Of a stretch of 64,000 bases of DNA, positions 34,365 to 44,907 are shown one piece after another (the first letter of the stretch is position 1; the number at the start of each line of letters is the position of its first letter). The notes under the pieces were generated by a model that made no database searches, was not told where the DNA came from, and saw nothing but the letters and a program-made list of their open reading frames with translations. A program made the translations under genes and the position numbers. Source of the DNA: Janibacter sp. DB-40. GTDB lineage: Bacteria > Actinomycetota > Actinomycetes > Actinomycetales > Dermatophilaceae. The stretch is from NCBI RefSeq assembly GCF_029510815.1, contig NZ_CP120360.1:992001-1056000 (forward strand), written 5' to 3'.

Positions 34365-35125
34365 TCGAGCTGAAGACCCCCGACGAGATCGAGGCGATGC
34401 GACCCGCGGGTCGGCTCGTGCGCTCCGTGCTCGACGCGCTCGTCGAGGCCGCGGAGGTGGGGACCAACCTCCTCGAGCTCGATGCGCTCGCCCACGACAT
34501 GATCCGTCGCGCCGGTGGCGTCTCCTGCTACATCGACTACCACCCCTCCTTCGGCGCGATGCCCTTCGGCAAGGTGCTGTGCACCTCGGTCAACGACGCG
34601 GTGCTCCACGGCCTGCCGCACGACTACCGCCTGCGTGACGGGGACCTGCTGTCCGTCGACTTCGCCGTCGAGGTCGACGGCTGGGTCGGCGACGCCGCCC
34701 GGTCCTTCGTCATCGGCACGCCCGACCCGCAGGACCTGCGTCTCATCGACACCACGGAGCGAGCCCTGGCGGCGGCCATCGACATCGCCCGCCCCGGCAA
34801 GAAGCTGGGGGACCTCGGCGCGGCGATCTCCGAGGTCGCCCACAGCGAGGGCTACACCGTCAACACCCAGTTCGGCGGGCACGGCGTCGGCCGCACGATG
34901 CACGGTGACCCGCACGTGCCGAACGCCGGCCGACCGGGTCGCGGGATGCCGCTGCGTCCGGGCCTGGTCATCGCCATCGAGCCGTGGTTCATGGCCGGCA
35001 CCGACGAGATCCGCACCGACCCCGACGGCTGGACCCTGCGCAGCACGGACGGCTCCCGCGGCGCGCACAGCGAGCACACGATCGCCATCACCGACGGCGA
35101 CCCCGTCATCCTCACCGCCGGCTGA
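34361..35125 (+). CDS. map: Methionine aminopeptidase type I
   Basis: Removes the initiator methionine from nascent proteins; 254 residues, pita-bread fold. Metal ligands are visible: the first Asp in SVDFAVEVDGWVGDAARSF, the second in GDAA, His in GGHGVGRTMHGDP, Glu in IAIEPWF, and the last Glu in HSEHTIAIT. GTG start overlaps the chorismate mutase stop (GTGA). No SH3-type N-terminal extension is present. Actinobacteria usually also have a second map near the ribosomal genes, so this may be one of two. Confidence 0.94.
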   Translation: MIELKTPDEIEAMRPAGRLVRSVLDALVEAAEVGTNLLELDALAHDMIRRAGGVSCYIDYHPSFGAMPFGKVLCTSVNDAVLHGLPHDYRLRDGDLLSVDFAVEVDGWVGDAARSFVIGTPDPQDLRLIDTTERALAAAIDIARPGKKLGDLGAAISEVAHSEGYTVNTQFGGHGVGRTMHGDPHVPNAGRPGRGMPLRPGLVIAIEPWFMAGTDEIRTDPDGWTLRSTDGSRGAHSEHTIAITDGDPVILTAG

Positions 35126-35264
35126 CTCCTCACGGGTCGAGGGAACGGGGTCGACCCGGGCCTGTTCCGCGACCGGGGGTGGGCTGACGCAAGGGCTCGA
35201 GTCGACGCTCGGGAAGTAGAGTGACCGGGATCGTCGTCCCCCGTCTGCCCGAGGAGTCCCGCTC

Positions 35265-38200
35265 GTGTACGTCAAGAGCCTCACCCTCAAGGGCTTCAAG
35301 TCGTTCGCCTCGTCGACGCACCTGCGCCTCGAGCCGGGCATCACGTGCATCGTCGGACCCAACGGCTCGGGCAAGTCCAACGTCGTCGACGCTCTCGCGT
35401 GGGTGATGGGGGAGCAGGGGGCGAAGTCCCTGCGCGGCGGCAAGATGGAGGACGTCATCTTCGCCGGCACCACCGGGCGGGCGGCACTCGGCCGCGCCGA
35501 GGTGACCATGACGATCGACAACACCGACGGCGCGTTGCCGATCGACTACTCCGAGGTGACGATCAGCCGCACGATGTTCCGCAACGGCGGTTCGGAGTAC
35601 GCGATCAACGGCACCTCCTGCCGCCTGCTCGACATCCAGGAGCTGCTCTCCGACTCCGGCATCGGCCGCGAGATGCACGTCATCGTCGGGCAGGGCCAGC
35701 TCGACGCCGTGCTGCGGGCGACGGCCGAGGACCGCCGCGGGTTCATCGAGGAGGCCGCGGGCGTCCTCAAGCACCGCAAGCGCAAGGAGAAGGCGCTGCG
35801 CAAGCTCGACGGGATGGAGGCCAACCTCTCCCGGGTGGCCGACCTCACCTCCGAGATCCGCCGTCAGCTCGGCCCCCTCGGACGCCAGGCGGAGACCGCG
35901 CGCAAGGCCGCCGTCATCCAGGCCGACGCCCGCGACGCGCGACACCGGCTCCTGGCGGACGACCTCGTGCGGTTGACCTCCGCCCTCGAGCAGGAAGTCG
36001 CCGACGAGGAGGCCATGCTCGCGCGGCGCAAGACCCTCGAGGAGGCCGTCGCCGCGGTCCGCGACCGGATCACCGCCCATGAGGAGGCCGGGGCCGCCGC
36101 GACCGCGCAGCTCGCCGCCGCCCGGGACCGGGCCGTGCGCCTGGCCTCCCTCACCGACAAGCTCACCGCGACCGCGGAGCTGGCCGCCGAGCGGGTCCGC
36201 CTGCTCGGGCAGGACGAGGAGGTCGAGACCACGAGTGGCCGCGACCCCGAGGCCCTGCGGGCGCAGGCCGCCCGGGCCCGCGAGGACGAGGACGCCCTGC
36301 GCGCCGAGATCGCGGAGGCCACCGATCAGCTCGCCGAGACCGTTGCCGCACGAGAGGCCGCGGAGAAGGCCTTCGCCGAGGAGCAGCGGCGCATCACCGC
36401 CCTCGCGCAGCGCGCCGCGGACCGGCGGGAGGGCCTGGCCCGTCTCGCGGGGCAGGTCGGTGCCCGTCGCTCCCGGATCGAGGCCGCCGAGGCAGAGGTC
36501 GGCCGGCTCCGGGAGAGTGTGTCCACCGCCTTGGCCCGTGCCGACGAGGCCGAGCACGAGTTCACCCGGCTCGAGAGCACGATCGCCGACGAGGAGGGCA
36601 GCGAGGAGGGACTCGACGACGCCTACGAGAAGGCCGCCGGGGCCCATGACGACGCCGCCGCGCAGGTCGAGCAGATCACCGAGGCGGGGCGCACCGCCGA
36701 GCGTGACCGCCAGTCGGCCCAGGCCCGGCTCGAGGCCCTCGAGCTGAGCCTGCGCCGCAAGGACGGCGTCGAGGCACTGAAGGAGGCATCCGCCGACGAG
36801 CACGAGATCCTCGGCTCCGTCGCCGAGCTCGTCGCCGTCAGCGGGGGCCACGAGGCCGCCGTCGCCGCGGCCCTCGACCAGGCCGGCAACGCCCTGGCCG
36901 TCGGCAGCGTCGATGCCGCCGCCCGCGCCGTCGAGCGGCTGCGCACCGACGACTCCGGCCGCGCGCACCTCGTCGTCGGTGCCACCGCCCGCCCGCGCGG
37001 TCGCGAGGGGTGGCCGTCCCTCCCTTCGCACGCGGTCTGGGCGCTCGACGTGGTCAGCGCGCCCACCGAGGTGCGCCCCGCCGTCGAGCAGGTCCTCGAG
37101 CGGGTGGCCATCGTCGCGGACACCCCGGACGCCCTCGCCCTCCTCTCCGAGACCGGTGACCTCACGGTCGTCACCGGGGACGGTGACGTCTACGGTCCCG
37201 GCTTCGTCCGCGGAGGGTCCAGCGCCGCCCCGAGCCTGCTCGAGCTGCAGGCCGCCGTCGACGAGACCCGCGCCGTGCTCGAGGACGCCACCCGCCGCAG
37301 CGAGGAGTCGACCTTCGCCCTGACGAGGGCCAGGGAGACCCTCGCCGAGCGCGCCGAGGCGCGTGATGCCGCGATGGAGGCGCTCCACGAGTCCGATGCG
37401 CGGATGGCCGCCGTCGCCGAGCAGCTCGGAGCGCTGGGGACGACCGCCCGCACCGCCCGGGCCGAGGCGGAGCGCACCCAGGCCTCCATCGCGCAGGCCA
37501 CGGACGCGCTCGAGTCCGACCGGGCCGAGCTGGCCGAGCTCGAGCAGCGCCTCGAGGACGCCTCCGCGGAGCCCGCCGAGGACGAGGGTGACGACGCCAC
37601 GGACGACCGCGACCGCCTCGAGCTCGAGGCGTCCTCGGCCCGCACCGCAGAGACCGAGGTGCGGCTCGCCCTGCGCACCAAGGAGGAGCGGGCCCGCTCG
37701 CTGCACGGCCGCGCCGAGTCCCTCGAGGGGGCGGCGCGCAACGAGATCGCCGCCCGGGAGCGACTGCGGGAGCGAAGGGAGCGGCGCCGCCGGGAGGCCG
37801 AGGTCGCCGCTGCCGTCGAGACGGCCGCACGCTGGACCGCCGGACGCATCTCCTCCGCGGCCGAGGTGGCCGGGCGGGAGCGCGACGCGGGGGAGTCGGC
37901 CCGGGCCGAACGGGACGAGGCACTGCGGGGTCTGCGCACGGAGCTGACCGAGCAGCAGGACGCGCTGCGCGAGCTGACCGACGAGGTGCACCGCGACGAG
38001 GTGGCTCGGGCCCAGCAGGTCGCCAGGATCGAACAGCTCCAGACGCGGGCCGTCGAGGAGCTGGGCGTCGACCCGGACGTCCTCATGGAGGAGTTCGGCC
38101 CGCACCAGCTCGTGCCACACGTGCCCGGGCCTGACGAGGACCCTGAGTCCGCGGACTTCCCCCCACCGCAGCCCTACGAGCGTGCCGTCCAGGAGAAGCG

Positions 38201-38858
38201 CCTGCGTGCGGCCGAGCGCGGACTGAAGTCGCTGGGCAAGGTCAACCCCCTCGCGCTGGAGGAGTTCGCCGCGCTCGAGGAGCGGCACACCTTCCTCACC
38301 ACGCAGCTGGAGGACCTGCGCCGCTCGAAGCAGGACCTGCTCGACATCGTCTCCGAGATCGACGAGCGGGTGGAGCAGGTCTTCGCCGAGGCCTTCGCCG
38401 ACACGGCCGAGCAGTTCCGGGGCGTCTTCTCCCGGCTCTTCCCGGGGGGAGAGGGCAAGCTCGTCCTCACCGACCCGGGCAACATGCTCACCACGGGCAT
38501 CGAGGTCGAGGCCCGCCCCCCGGGCAAGAAGGTCAAGCGGTTGTCCCTGCTCTCCGGTGGCGAGCGCTCGCTCGTCGCGGTGGCCCTGCTCGTGGCCATC
38601 TTCAAGGCGAGGCCCTCGCCCTTCTACATCATGGACGAGGTCGAGGCCGCCCTCGACGACACCAACCTCGGTCGACTGATCATGCTCTTCGAGGAGCTGC
38701 GCGACTCCAGCCAGCTGATCGTCATCACCCACCAGAAGAAGACGATGGAGGTGGCCGACGCGCTCTACGGCGTCTCGATGCGCGGCGACGGCATCACCAC
38801 GCTCGTCAGCCAGCGACTGCGGGACGTCGCGCCCGAGGGCGAGCAGCAACCCGCCTGA
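35265..38858 (+). CDS. smc: Chromosome segregation protein SMC
   Basis: SMC ATPase that forms the condensin-like complex with ScpA/ScpB; 1197 residues. Walker A GPNGSGKSN is at residues 32-40. Long coiled coils (about 170-510 and 670-1030) flank a hinge near 520-650 (SVAELVAVSGGHEAAVAAAL). At the C-terminus are the signature LSGGERSLVAVALL and Walker B PFYIMDEVEAALDD. The GTG is preceded by GAGGAG at 8 nt; a TAGAGT hexamer about 43 nt upstream is the likely -10. scpA/scpB are not here. Confidence 0.97.
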   Translation: MYVKSLTLKGFKSFASSTHLRLEPGITCIVGPNGSGKSNVVDALAWVMGEQGAKSLRGGKMEDVIFAGTTGRAALGRAEVTMTIDNTDGALPIDYSEVTISRTMFRNGGSEYAINGTSCRLLDIQELLSDSGIGREMHVIVGQGQLDAVLRATAEDRRGFIEEAAGVLKHRKRKEKALRKLDGMEANLSRVADLTSEIRRQLGPLGRQAETARKAAVIQADARDARHRLLADDLVRLTSALEQEVADEEAMLARRKTLEEAVAAVRDRITAHEEAGAAATAQLAAARDRAVRLASLTDKLTATAELAAERVRLLGQDEEVETTSGRDPEALRAQAARAREDEDALRAEIAEATDQLAETVAAREAAEKAFAEEQRRITALAQRAADRREGLARLAGQVGARRSRIEAAEAEVGRLRESVSTALARADEAEHEFTRLESTIADEEGSEEGLDDAYEKAAGAHDDAAAQVEQITEAGRTAERDRQSAQARLEALELSLRRKDGVEALKEASADEHEILGSVAELVAVSGGHEAAVAAALDQAGNALAVGSVDAAARAVERLRTDDSGRAHLVVGATARPRGREGWPSLPSHAVWALDVVSAPTEVRPAVEQVLERVAIVADTPDALALLSETGDLTVVTGDGDVYGPGFVRGGSSAAPSLLELQAAVDETRAVLEDATRRSEESTFALTRARETLAERAEARDAAMEALHESDARMAAVAEQLGALGTTARTARAEAERTQASIAQATDALESDRAELAELEQRLEDASAEPAEDEGDDATDDRDRLELEASSARTAETEVRLALRTKEERARSLHGRAESLEGAARNEIAARERLRERRERRRREAEVAAAVETAARWTAGRISSAAEVAGRERDAGESARAERDEALRGLRTELTEQQDALRELTDEVHRDEVARAQQVARIEQLQTRAVEELGVDPDVLMEEFGPHQLVPHVPGPDEDPESADFPPPQPYERAVQEKRLRAAERGLKSLGKVNPLALEEFAALEERHTFLTTQLEDLRRSKQDLLDIVSEIDERVEQVFAEAFADTAEQFRGVFSRLFPGGEGKLVLTDPGNMLTTGIEVEARPPGKKVKRLSLLSGGERSLVAVALLVAIFKARPSPFYIMDEVEAALDDTNLGRLIMLFEELRDSSQLIVITHQKKTMEVADALYGVSMRGDGITTLVSQRLRDVAPEGEQQPA

Positions 38859-38924
38859 GGTCACGGTCCCGCCCCAACGGCCTGTCGAGTTGAGTGGTGA
38901 CGGCCGGCGGGAGACTATTGCCCC

Positions 38925-39161
38925 ATGACCGCCGTAATCGTGGGGCTGCTGATCTGCCTCGTCCTCTCCGCCGCGGTGATGGCCGTCGTCGCGATCCCCG
39001 CCCGCCGCGACGGGCGCGAGATCCTGACCGCCCGCGGCGAGCGCGTCGTGGTCAGGGTCCGCGAGCGGACGGACAACGCCACCAGCCGAGCCTCCGAGGC
39101 CGTCGCGCAGGCCAACCCGACGCGACGGTCGGACCCGCCGAGCAACCGGAAGGCCTCATGA
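38925..39161 (+). CDS. Small single-pass membrane protein (78 aa), unknown function
   Basis: 78 residues: a strongly hydrophobic N-terminal helix (VIVGLLICLVLSAAVMAVVAI) followed by a basic, polar tail rich in Arg, Ser and Asn. I do not recognise a family. The ATG is 6 nt after GACTAT, fitting the leaderless pattern of this window, and the stop overlaps the ATG of the downstream peptidase (ATGA), so the two are translationally coupled. It may be a lineage-restricted companion of that peptidase. Confidence 0.65.
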   Translation: MTAVIVGLLICLVLSAAVMAVVAIPARRDGREILTARGERVVVRVRERTDNATSRASEAVAQANPTRRSDPPSNRKAS

Positions 39162-41143
39162 CCGACACCCACGCCGCCACCGCACCTGTGGGTTTCCGTG
39201 GCCCCGTCGACCCGAGGGTGCGTCCGCAGGACGACCTCTTCGGCCACGTGAACAACCACTGGCTGAAGACCGTCGAGATCCCCGCGGACCGTGGACGCTA
39301 CGGCGTCTTCGACGTCCTGCGCGAACGCGCCGAGGATGACGTGCGTGCCCTCATCGAGGAGGTCGGCGCCGACCCCGACAGCCCGAGCGACTCGATCGCG
39401 GGCAAGGTCGGGGCCCTCTACCGCTCCTTCCTCGACGAGGAGCGTGCCGACGCGCTCGGCGCGAGCCCACTGGCCGAGCTGCTCGCCGCCGTGGACGAGG
39501 TCGCCTCCGTGGCCGATCTCGTCACGCTCACCGGCCGGCTGGCCCGGGACGGTGTCAGCGGTTTCGTCCAGCCCTTCGTCAACACCGACGACAAGGACTC
39601 CTCCCGCTACGTCGTCTACCTGGAGCAGGGTGGCCTCGGGCTGCCCGACGAGTCGTACTACCGCGAGTCCCAGCACGAGGCGACGGTCACCGCCTACCGC
39701 GGGCACGTCGCGCGCCTGCTCGCCCTGGCGACCGACATGGACGAGGCCGCCGCGGCGGACGCCGCGGAGCGGGTCGTCGACCTGGAGACCCGGCTGGCCG
39801 AGGACCACTGGGACCGGGTCGCCAACCGCGACCCGATCCGCACCTACACCCTCATGACCGCCGACGAGCTCGCCGGCCTCACGCCCCGGATCGACTGGGC
39901 CGGGTGGGCAGCGGCGCTCGGGGCGGCCACCCCCTTCGCCGAGGTCGTCGTGCGTCAGCCCGACTACCTGCGCGGGCTGTCCTCGCTGCTCGCCTCGGTC
40001 GACCTGGCGACGTGGCGCGACTGGCTGCGCCTGCGCATCGTGCAGTCGCTGGCCGCCTACCTCGACAGCAGCATCGTCGAGGAGGAGTTCGACTTCGTCG
40101 GCCGCACCCTCTCCGGGATCCCCGAGCAGCGGGCCCGCTGGAAGCGCGGCGTCTCGCTCGTCGACGCCTCCCTCGGCGAGGCCGTCGGCGAGCTCTACGT
40201 CGAGCGGCACTTCCCGCCGGCCGCCCGGGAGCGGATGGTCGCGCTCGTCGACAACCTCGTCGAGGCCTTCCGTCGCTCCTTCGCCGCGTCCACGTGGATG
40301 GGGGAGGAGACCAAGGAGGAGGCACTGCGCAAGCTGGAGGCCTTCACCCCGAAGATCGGCCACCCCGTCCGGTGGCGCGACTACTCCGCCCTCGAGATCG
40401 TCGAGGGTGACCTCGTCGGCAACGTGCGCCGGGTCGCCGCCTTCGAGGTCGACCGCGCGTTGACCAAGCTCGGTGGGCCGGTCGACCGGGACGAGTGGTT
40501 CCTCACGCCGCAGACCGTCAACGCCTACTACAACCCCGGTCTGAACGAGATCGTCTTCCCCGCCGCCATCCTCCAGCCGCCCTTCTTCGACGCCGAGGGC
40601 GACGACGCGGACAACTACGGCGGCATCGGCGCGGTCATCGGCCACGAGATCGGGCACGGCTTCGACGACGCCGGCTCGACCTTCGACGGGCAGGGCAACC
40701 TGCGCGACTGGTGGACCGAGTCCGACCGCGAGGCCTTCGAGGAGCGGCGTGATGCCCTCATCGAGCAGTTCGACGTCTACGAGACGCGCCACGCGCCCGG
40801 CCACACCATCAACGGCGCCCTGACCGTCGGGGAGAACATCGGCGACATCGGGGGCCTGGCCATCGGGCACGCCGCCTACCGGATCGCCGTGGGCGAGCGC
40901 GCCACGCAGACCGACGACTCCGGGCTGACCGGTGACCAGCGCTTCTTCACCAACTGGGCCCGGGTCTGGTGCGGCGACGCCCGGACCGAGGAGGCGATCC
41001 GGCTGCTCTCGATCGACCCGCACAGCCCCCAGGACGTGCGCGGCAATGCAGTGCGCAACATCGACGCCTTCCACGAGACCTTCGGGACCCGCGAGGGCGA
41101 CGGGATGTGGCTCGCCCCGGCAGAGCGCGTCAGCCTCTTCTGA
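39158..41143 (+). CDS. M13-family (neprilysin-like) zinc metallopeptidase
   Basis: 661 residues. The active-site motif HEIGHGFD and third-ligand motif GENIGDIGG are intact, and NAYYNPGLNEIVFPAAILQPPFF is the conserved substrate-binding NAYY segment. There is no signal peptide or transmembrane helix, so it is predicted cytosolic, like bacterial PepO. The N-terminal half is the helical M13_N domain. It likely degrades oligopeptides. Translationally coupled to the small membrane protein before it; the DUF309 gene follows after 4 nt. Confidence 0.94.
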   Translation: MTDTHAATAPVGFRGPVDPRVRPQDDLFGHVNNHWLKTVEIPADRGRYGVFDVLRERAEDDVRALIEEVGADPDSPSDSIAGKVGALYRSFLDEERADALGASPLAELLAAVDEVASVADLVTLTGRLARDGVSGFVQPFVNTDDKDSSRYVVYLEQGGLGLPDESYYRESQHEATVTAYRGHVARLLALATDMDEAAAADAAERVVDLETRLAEDHWDRVANRDPIRTYTLMTADELAGLTPRIDWAGWAAALGAATPFAEVVVRQPDYLRGLSSLLASVDLATWRDWLRLRIVQSLAAYLDSSIVEEEFDFVGRTLSGIPEQRARWKRGVSLVDASLGEAVGELYVERHFPPAARERMVALVDNLVEAFRRSFAASTWMGEETKEEALRKLEAFTPKIGHPVRWRDYSALEIVEGDLVGNVRRVAAFEVDRALTKLGGPVDRDEWFLTPQTVNAYYNPGLNEIVFPAAILQPPFFDAEGDDADNYGGIGAVIGHEIGHGFDDAGSTFDGQGNLRDWWTESDREAFEERRDALIEQFDVYETRHAPGHTINGALTVGENIGDIGGLAIGHAAYRIAVGERATQTDDSGLTGDQRFFTNWARVWCGDARTEEAIRLLSIDPHSPQDVRGNAVRNIDAFHETFGTREGDGMWLAPAERVSLF

Positions 41144-41147
41144 CGCC

Positions 41148-41606
41148 GTGCCCTCCCGCGACCGCAATGCCGCCGGACGGGCGGAAAGCGCCCGCCCGCG
41201 CGACGGCCTCGGCCGTCCGCTGCCGCACGGCAGCACCGGGGTCGAGCGCGTCGAGGAGCGTGAGCGGACCCCGCGCGAGGCGTTGGCCCGGGCGCAGGAC
41301 TACCTCGACCGGGAGATGCCCTTCCACGCCCACGAGGTCCTCGAGGAGCAGTGGAAGACCCTGCCCCGGGAGTCGCCGGAGCGCGCGCTGTGGCAGGGCC
41401 TGGCCCAGCTCGCCGTCGGGCTGACCCACCAGCGCCGGGGCAACCCGCGCGGAGCGCGCACGGTGACCGCGCGCGGTGGCGAGGCGATCGCCCCCTTCGC
41501 CACCGACCCGCCCCACGGCATCGACGTGAGCGGTCTCGTGGCCTGGGCGGCGCAGCTCGTGGACGACCCGTCAGCCGATGTGCCGGTGCCACACCTGGTG
41601 GCCTGA
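41148..41606 (+). CDS. DUF309 family protein
   Basis: 152 residues. The central region matches DUF309: FHAHEVLEEQWKTLP, then ALWQGLAQLAVGLTHQRRGNPRGA, a helical hairpin with His/Glu residues. The first 45 residues are basic and low complexity and may not all belong; the GTG just after the peptidase stop is chosen for operon spacing, and later in-frame starts are possible. Function unknown. Confidence 0.82.
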   Translation: MPSRDRNAAGRAESARPRDGLGRPLPHGSTGVERVEERERTPREALARAQDYLDREMPFHAHEVLEEQWKTLPRESPERALWQGLAQLAVGLTHQRRGNPRGARTVTARGGEAIAPFATDPPHGIDVSGLVAWAAQLVDDPSADVPVPHLVA

Positions 41607-41632
41607 CCGGGGCACTCGTAGACCCTGCGAAG

Positions 41633-43117
41633 ATGGTGCCCGTGATGGGTATCGACACGCTGACCGAGTACATCCTCGTGGCCCTCGGGCTGCTGCTCCT
41701 CCTCGGGGGGATGGCCGTCGGGCTGCTGCGCGGCCGCGGCGGGAAGTCCAAGGAGCTCCCCCCGGAGCAGCGCCCGCCGGAGCGGCCGAAGGGCACCACC
41801 GACCACCGCAGCGGCACGATCGTCCTCGACCGGCCGAGCGACCACGCCAGGCCGCAGGCGCCGCCCGAGGAGGCGAAGGGGGACCAGCCCCCGGCTTCGG
41901 AGGCCCCCGCCGAGAAGCCGACCGAGCCGACGACGCCCGCGCAGGAGCCGGTCGAGGAGAAGACCGCCACCCCGACCGAGGCCCCGACCGGGGCCCCGGC
42001 GGAGGAGCCGGCCGCCCGGGAGGCGACCGACGAGGACTTCACCCCCGTCGAGCCGGACGCCGACGAGCGTGCCCGCACCGCCGCCACCGCCCCGCCCGCG
42101 GAGCCGACGAGCGAGCCGGAGGCCCTCCCTGACACGGAGCCCGAGGCGGTACCCGAGCCCGAGGCGGCACCCGAGCCGGAGCTGGACACCCCGGCCCCGA
42201 CCCGCGACCGGATGCGTGCGCTGCGCTCCCGCCTGGCGCGCTCCAACGGCGCGATCGGCAAGGGCCTGCTCGCGCTCCTCTCCCAGGGCTCGCTGTCCGA
42301 GGAGGACTGGGAGGACGTCGAGGACACCCTCCTGGCAGCCGACCTGGGCATGGAGCCGACCACCGAGCTCGTCGACTCCCTGCGTGAGCGCGTGTCCGTG
42401 GACGGGACCACCGACCCCGAGGTCGCCAAGGACTGGCTGTACCAGGACCTGCTGCGCCTGGTGGACCCGAGCATGGACCGTGGCCTCGCGGCCAGCCGCG
42501 TCGACGGCCGGCCGGCGTGCATCCTCGTCGTCGGGGTCAACGGCACCGGCAAGACGACGACCGTGGGCAAGCTCGCCCGCGTCCTCGTCGCCAACGACCG
42601 CGACGTCGTGCTCGGCGCGGCCGACACCTTCCGTGCCGCCGCGGCGGACCAGCTCGAGACCTGGGGCGCGCGCGTCGGGGTGCCGACCATCCGCAGCGAC
42701 CGCGACGGGGCCGACCCGGCGTCGGTGGCCTTCGACGCGGTCCGGGCCGGCCACGAGATGGAGTCCGACGCGGTGATCATCGACACCGCGGGTCGCCTGC
42801 ACAACAAGGTCGGGCTGATGGACGAGCTGGCCAAGGTCAAGCGCGTCATCGAGAAGCAGAACCCGATCGACGAGGTGCTCCTCGTCCTCGACGCGACGAC
42901 CGGGCAGAACGGCCTGGCCCAGGCGAAGGTCTTCGCCGAGGCGGTCAACATCACCGGCGTCGTCCTGACCAAGCTCGACGGCACCGCTAAGGGCGGCATC
43001 GTCGTCGCGGTCCAGCGCACCCTCGGCGTGCCGGTCAAGCTGGTCGGGCTCGGTGAGGGTCGCGACGACCTGGCGCCCTTCGTCCCGGAGGCCTTCGTCG
43101 ACGCGATCGTCGGCTGA
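41633..43117 (+). CDS. ftsY: Signal recognition particle receptor FtsY
   Basis: SRP receptor GTPase that docks ribosome-SRP complexes at the membrane; 494 residues. One N-terminal transmembrane helix (ILVALGLLLLLGGMAVGLL) is followed by a Pro/Glu-rich acidic linker of about 150 residues. The NG domain begins near 195: G1 GVNGTGKTTTVGKLA, DTFRAAAADQLE, DTAGRL, TKLDGTAKGG. The start chosen is the first ATG, 8 nt after TAGACC; in-frame GTG/ATG codons 3-4 triplets later are alternatives. Its partner ffh lies 4 kb downstream. Confidence 0.95.
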   Translation: MVPVMGIDTLTEYILVALGLLLLLGGMAVGLLRGRGGKSKELPPEQRPPERPKGTTDHRSGTIVLDRPSDHARPQAPPEEAKGDQPPASEAPAEKPTEPTTPAQEPVEEKTATPTEAPTGAPAEEPAAREATDEDFTPVEPDADERARTAATAPPAEPTSEPEALPDTEPEAVPEPEAAPEPELDTPAPTRDRMRALRSRLARSNGAIGKGLLALLSQGSLSEEDWEDVEDTLLAADLGMEPTTELVDSLRERVSVDGTTDPEVAKDWLYQDLLRLVDPSMDRGLAASRVDGRPACILVVGVNGTGKTTTVGKLARVLVANDRDVVLGAADTFRAAAADQLETWGARVGVPTIRSDRDGADPASVAFDAVRAGHEMESDAVIIDTAGRLHNKVGLMDELAKVKRVIEKQNPIDEVLLVLDATTGQNGLAQAKVFAEAVNITGVVLTKLDGTAKGGIVVAVQRTLGVPVKLVGLGEGRDDLAPFVPEAFVDAIVG

Positions 43118-43155
43118 CCGGGCCGACACAGGAAGTTCACGTGGAGGGCCCGGAC

Positions 43156-43193
43156 GAAACACCGGGGTAACCCGGGAGCACCGCCGGTGAAAT
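43156..43193 (+). promoter_or_regulatory. Candidate GlnR-type nitrogen box upstream of amt
   Basis: Four 5-mers spaced by exactly 6 nt: GAAAC, GTAAC, GCACC, GAAAT. GlnR of actinobacteria binds alternating gTnAC and GaAAC half-sites with 6-nt spacers; two of the four here match well and two partially. It ends 22 nt before the amt start codon, close to where a promoter would lie. Confidence 0.4.
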
Positions 43194-43215
43194 CACGGGG
43201 TCGGATGCTGCCGAC

Positions 43216-44894
<1,679 letters not shown>

Positions 44895-44907
44895 GCCTCC
44901 GTCGCCG

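Noticed and set aside
35130..38864. Long minus-strand frame over smc
   Set aside because: Complete overlap with SMC, Leu/Gly/Arg-rich shadow composition and no motif.
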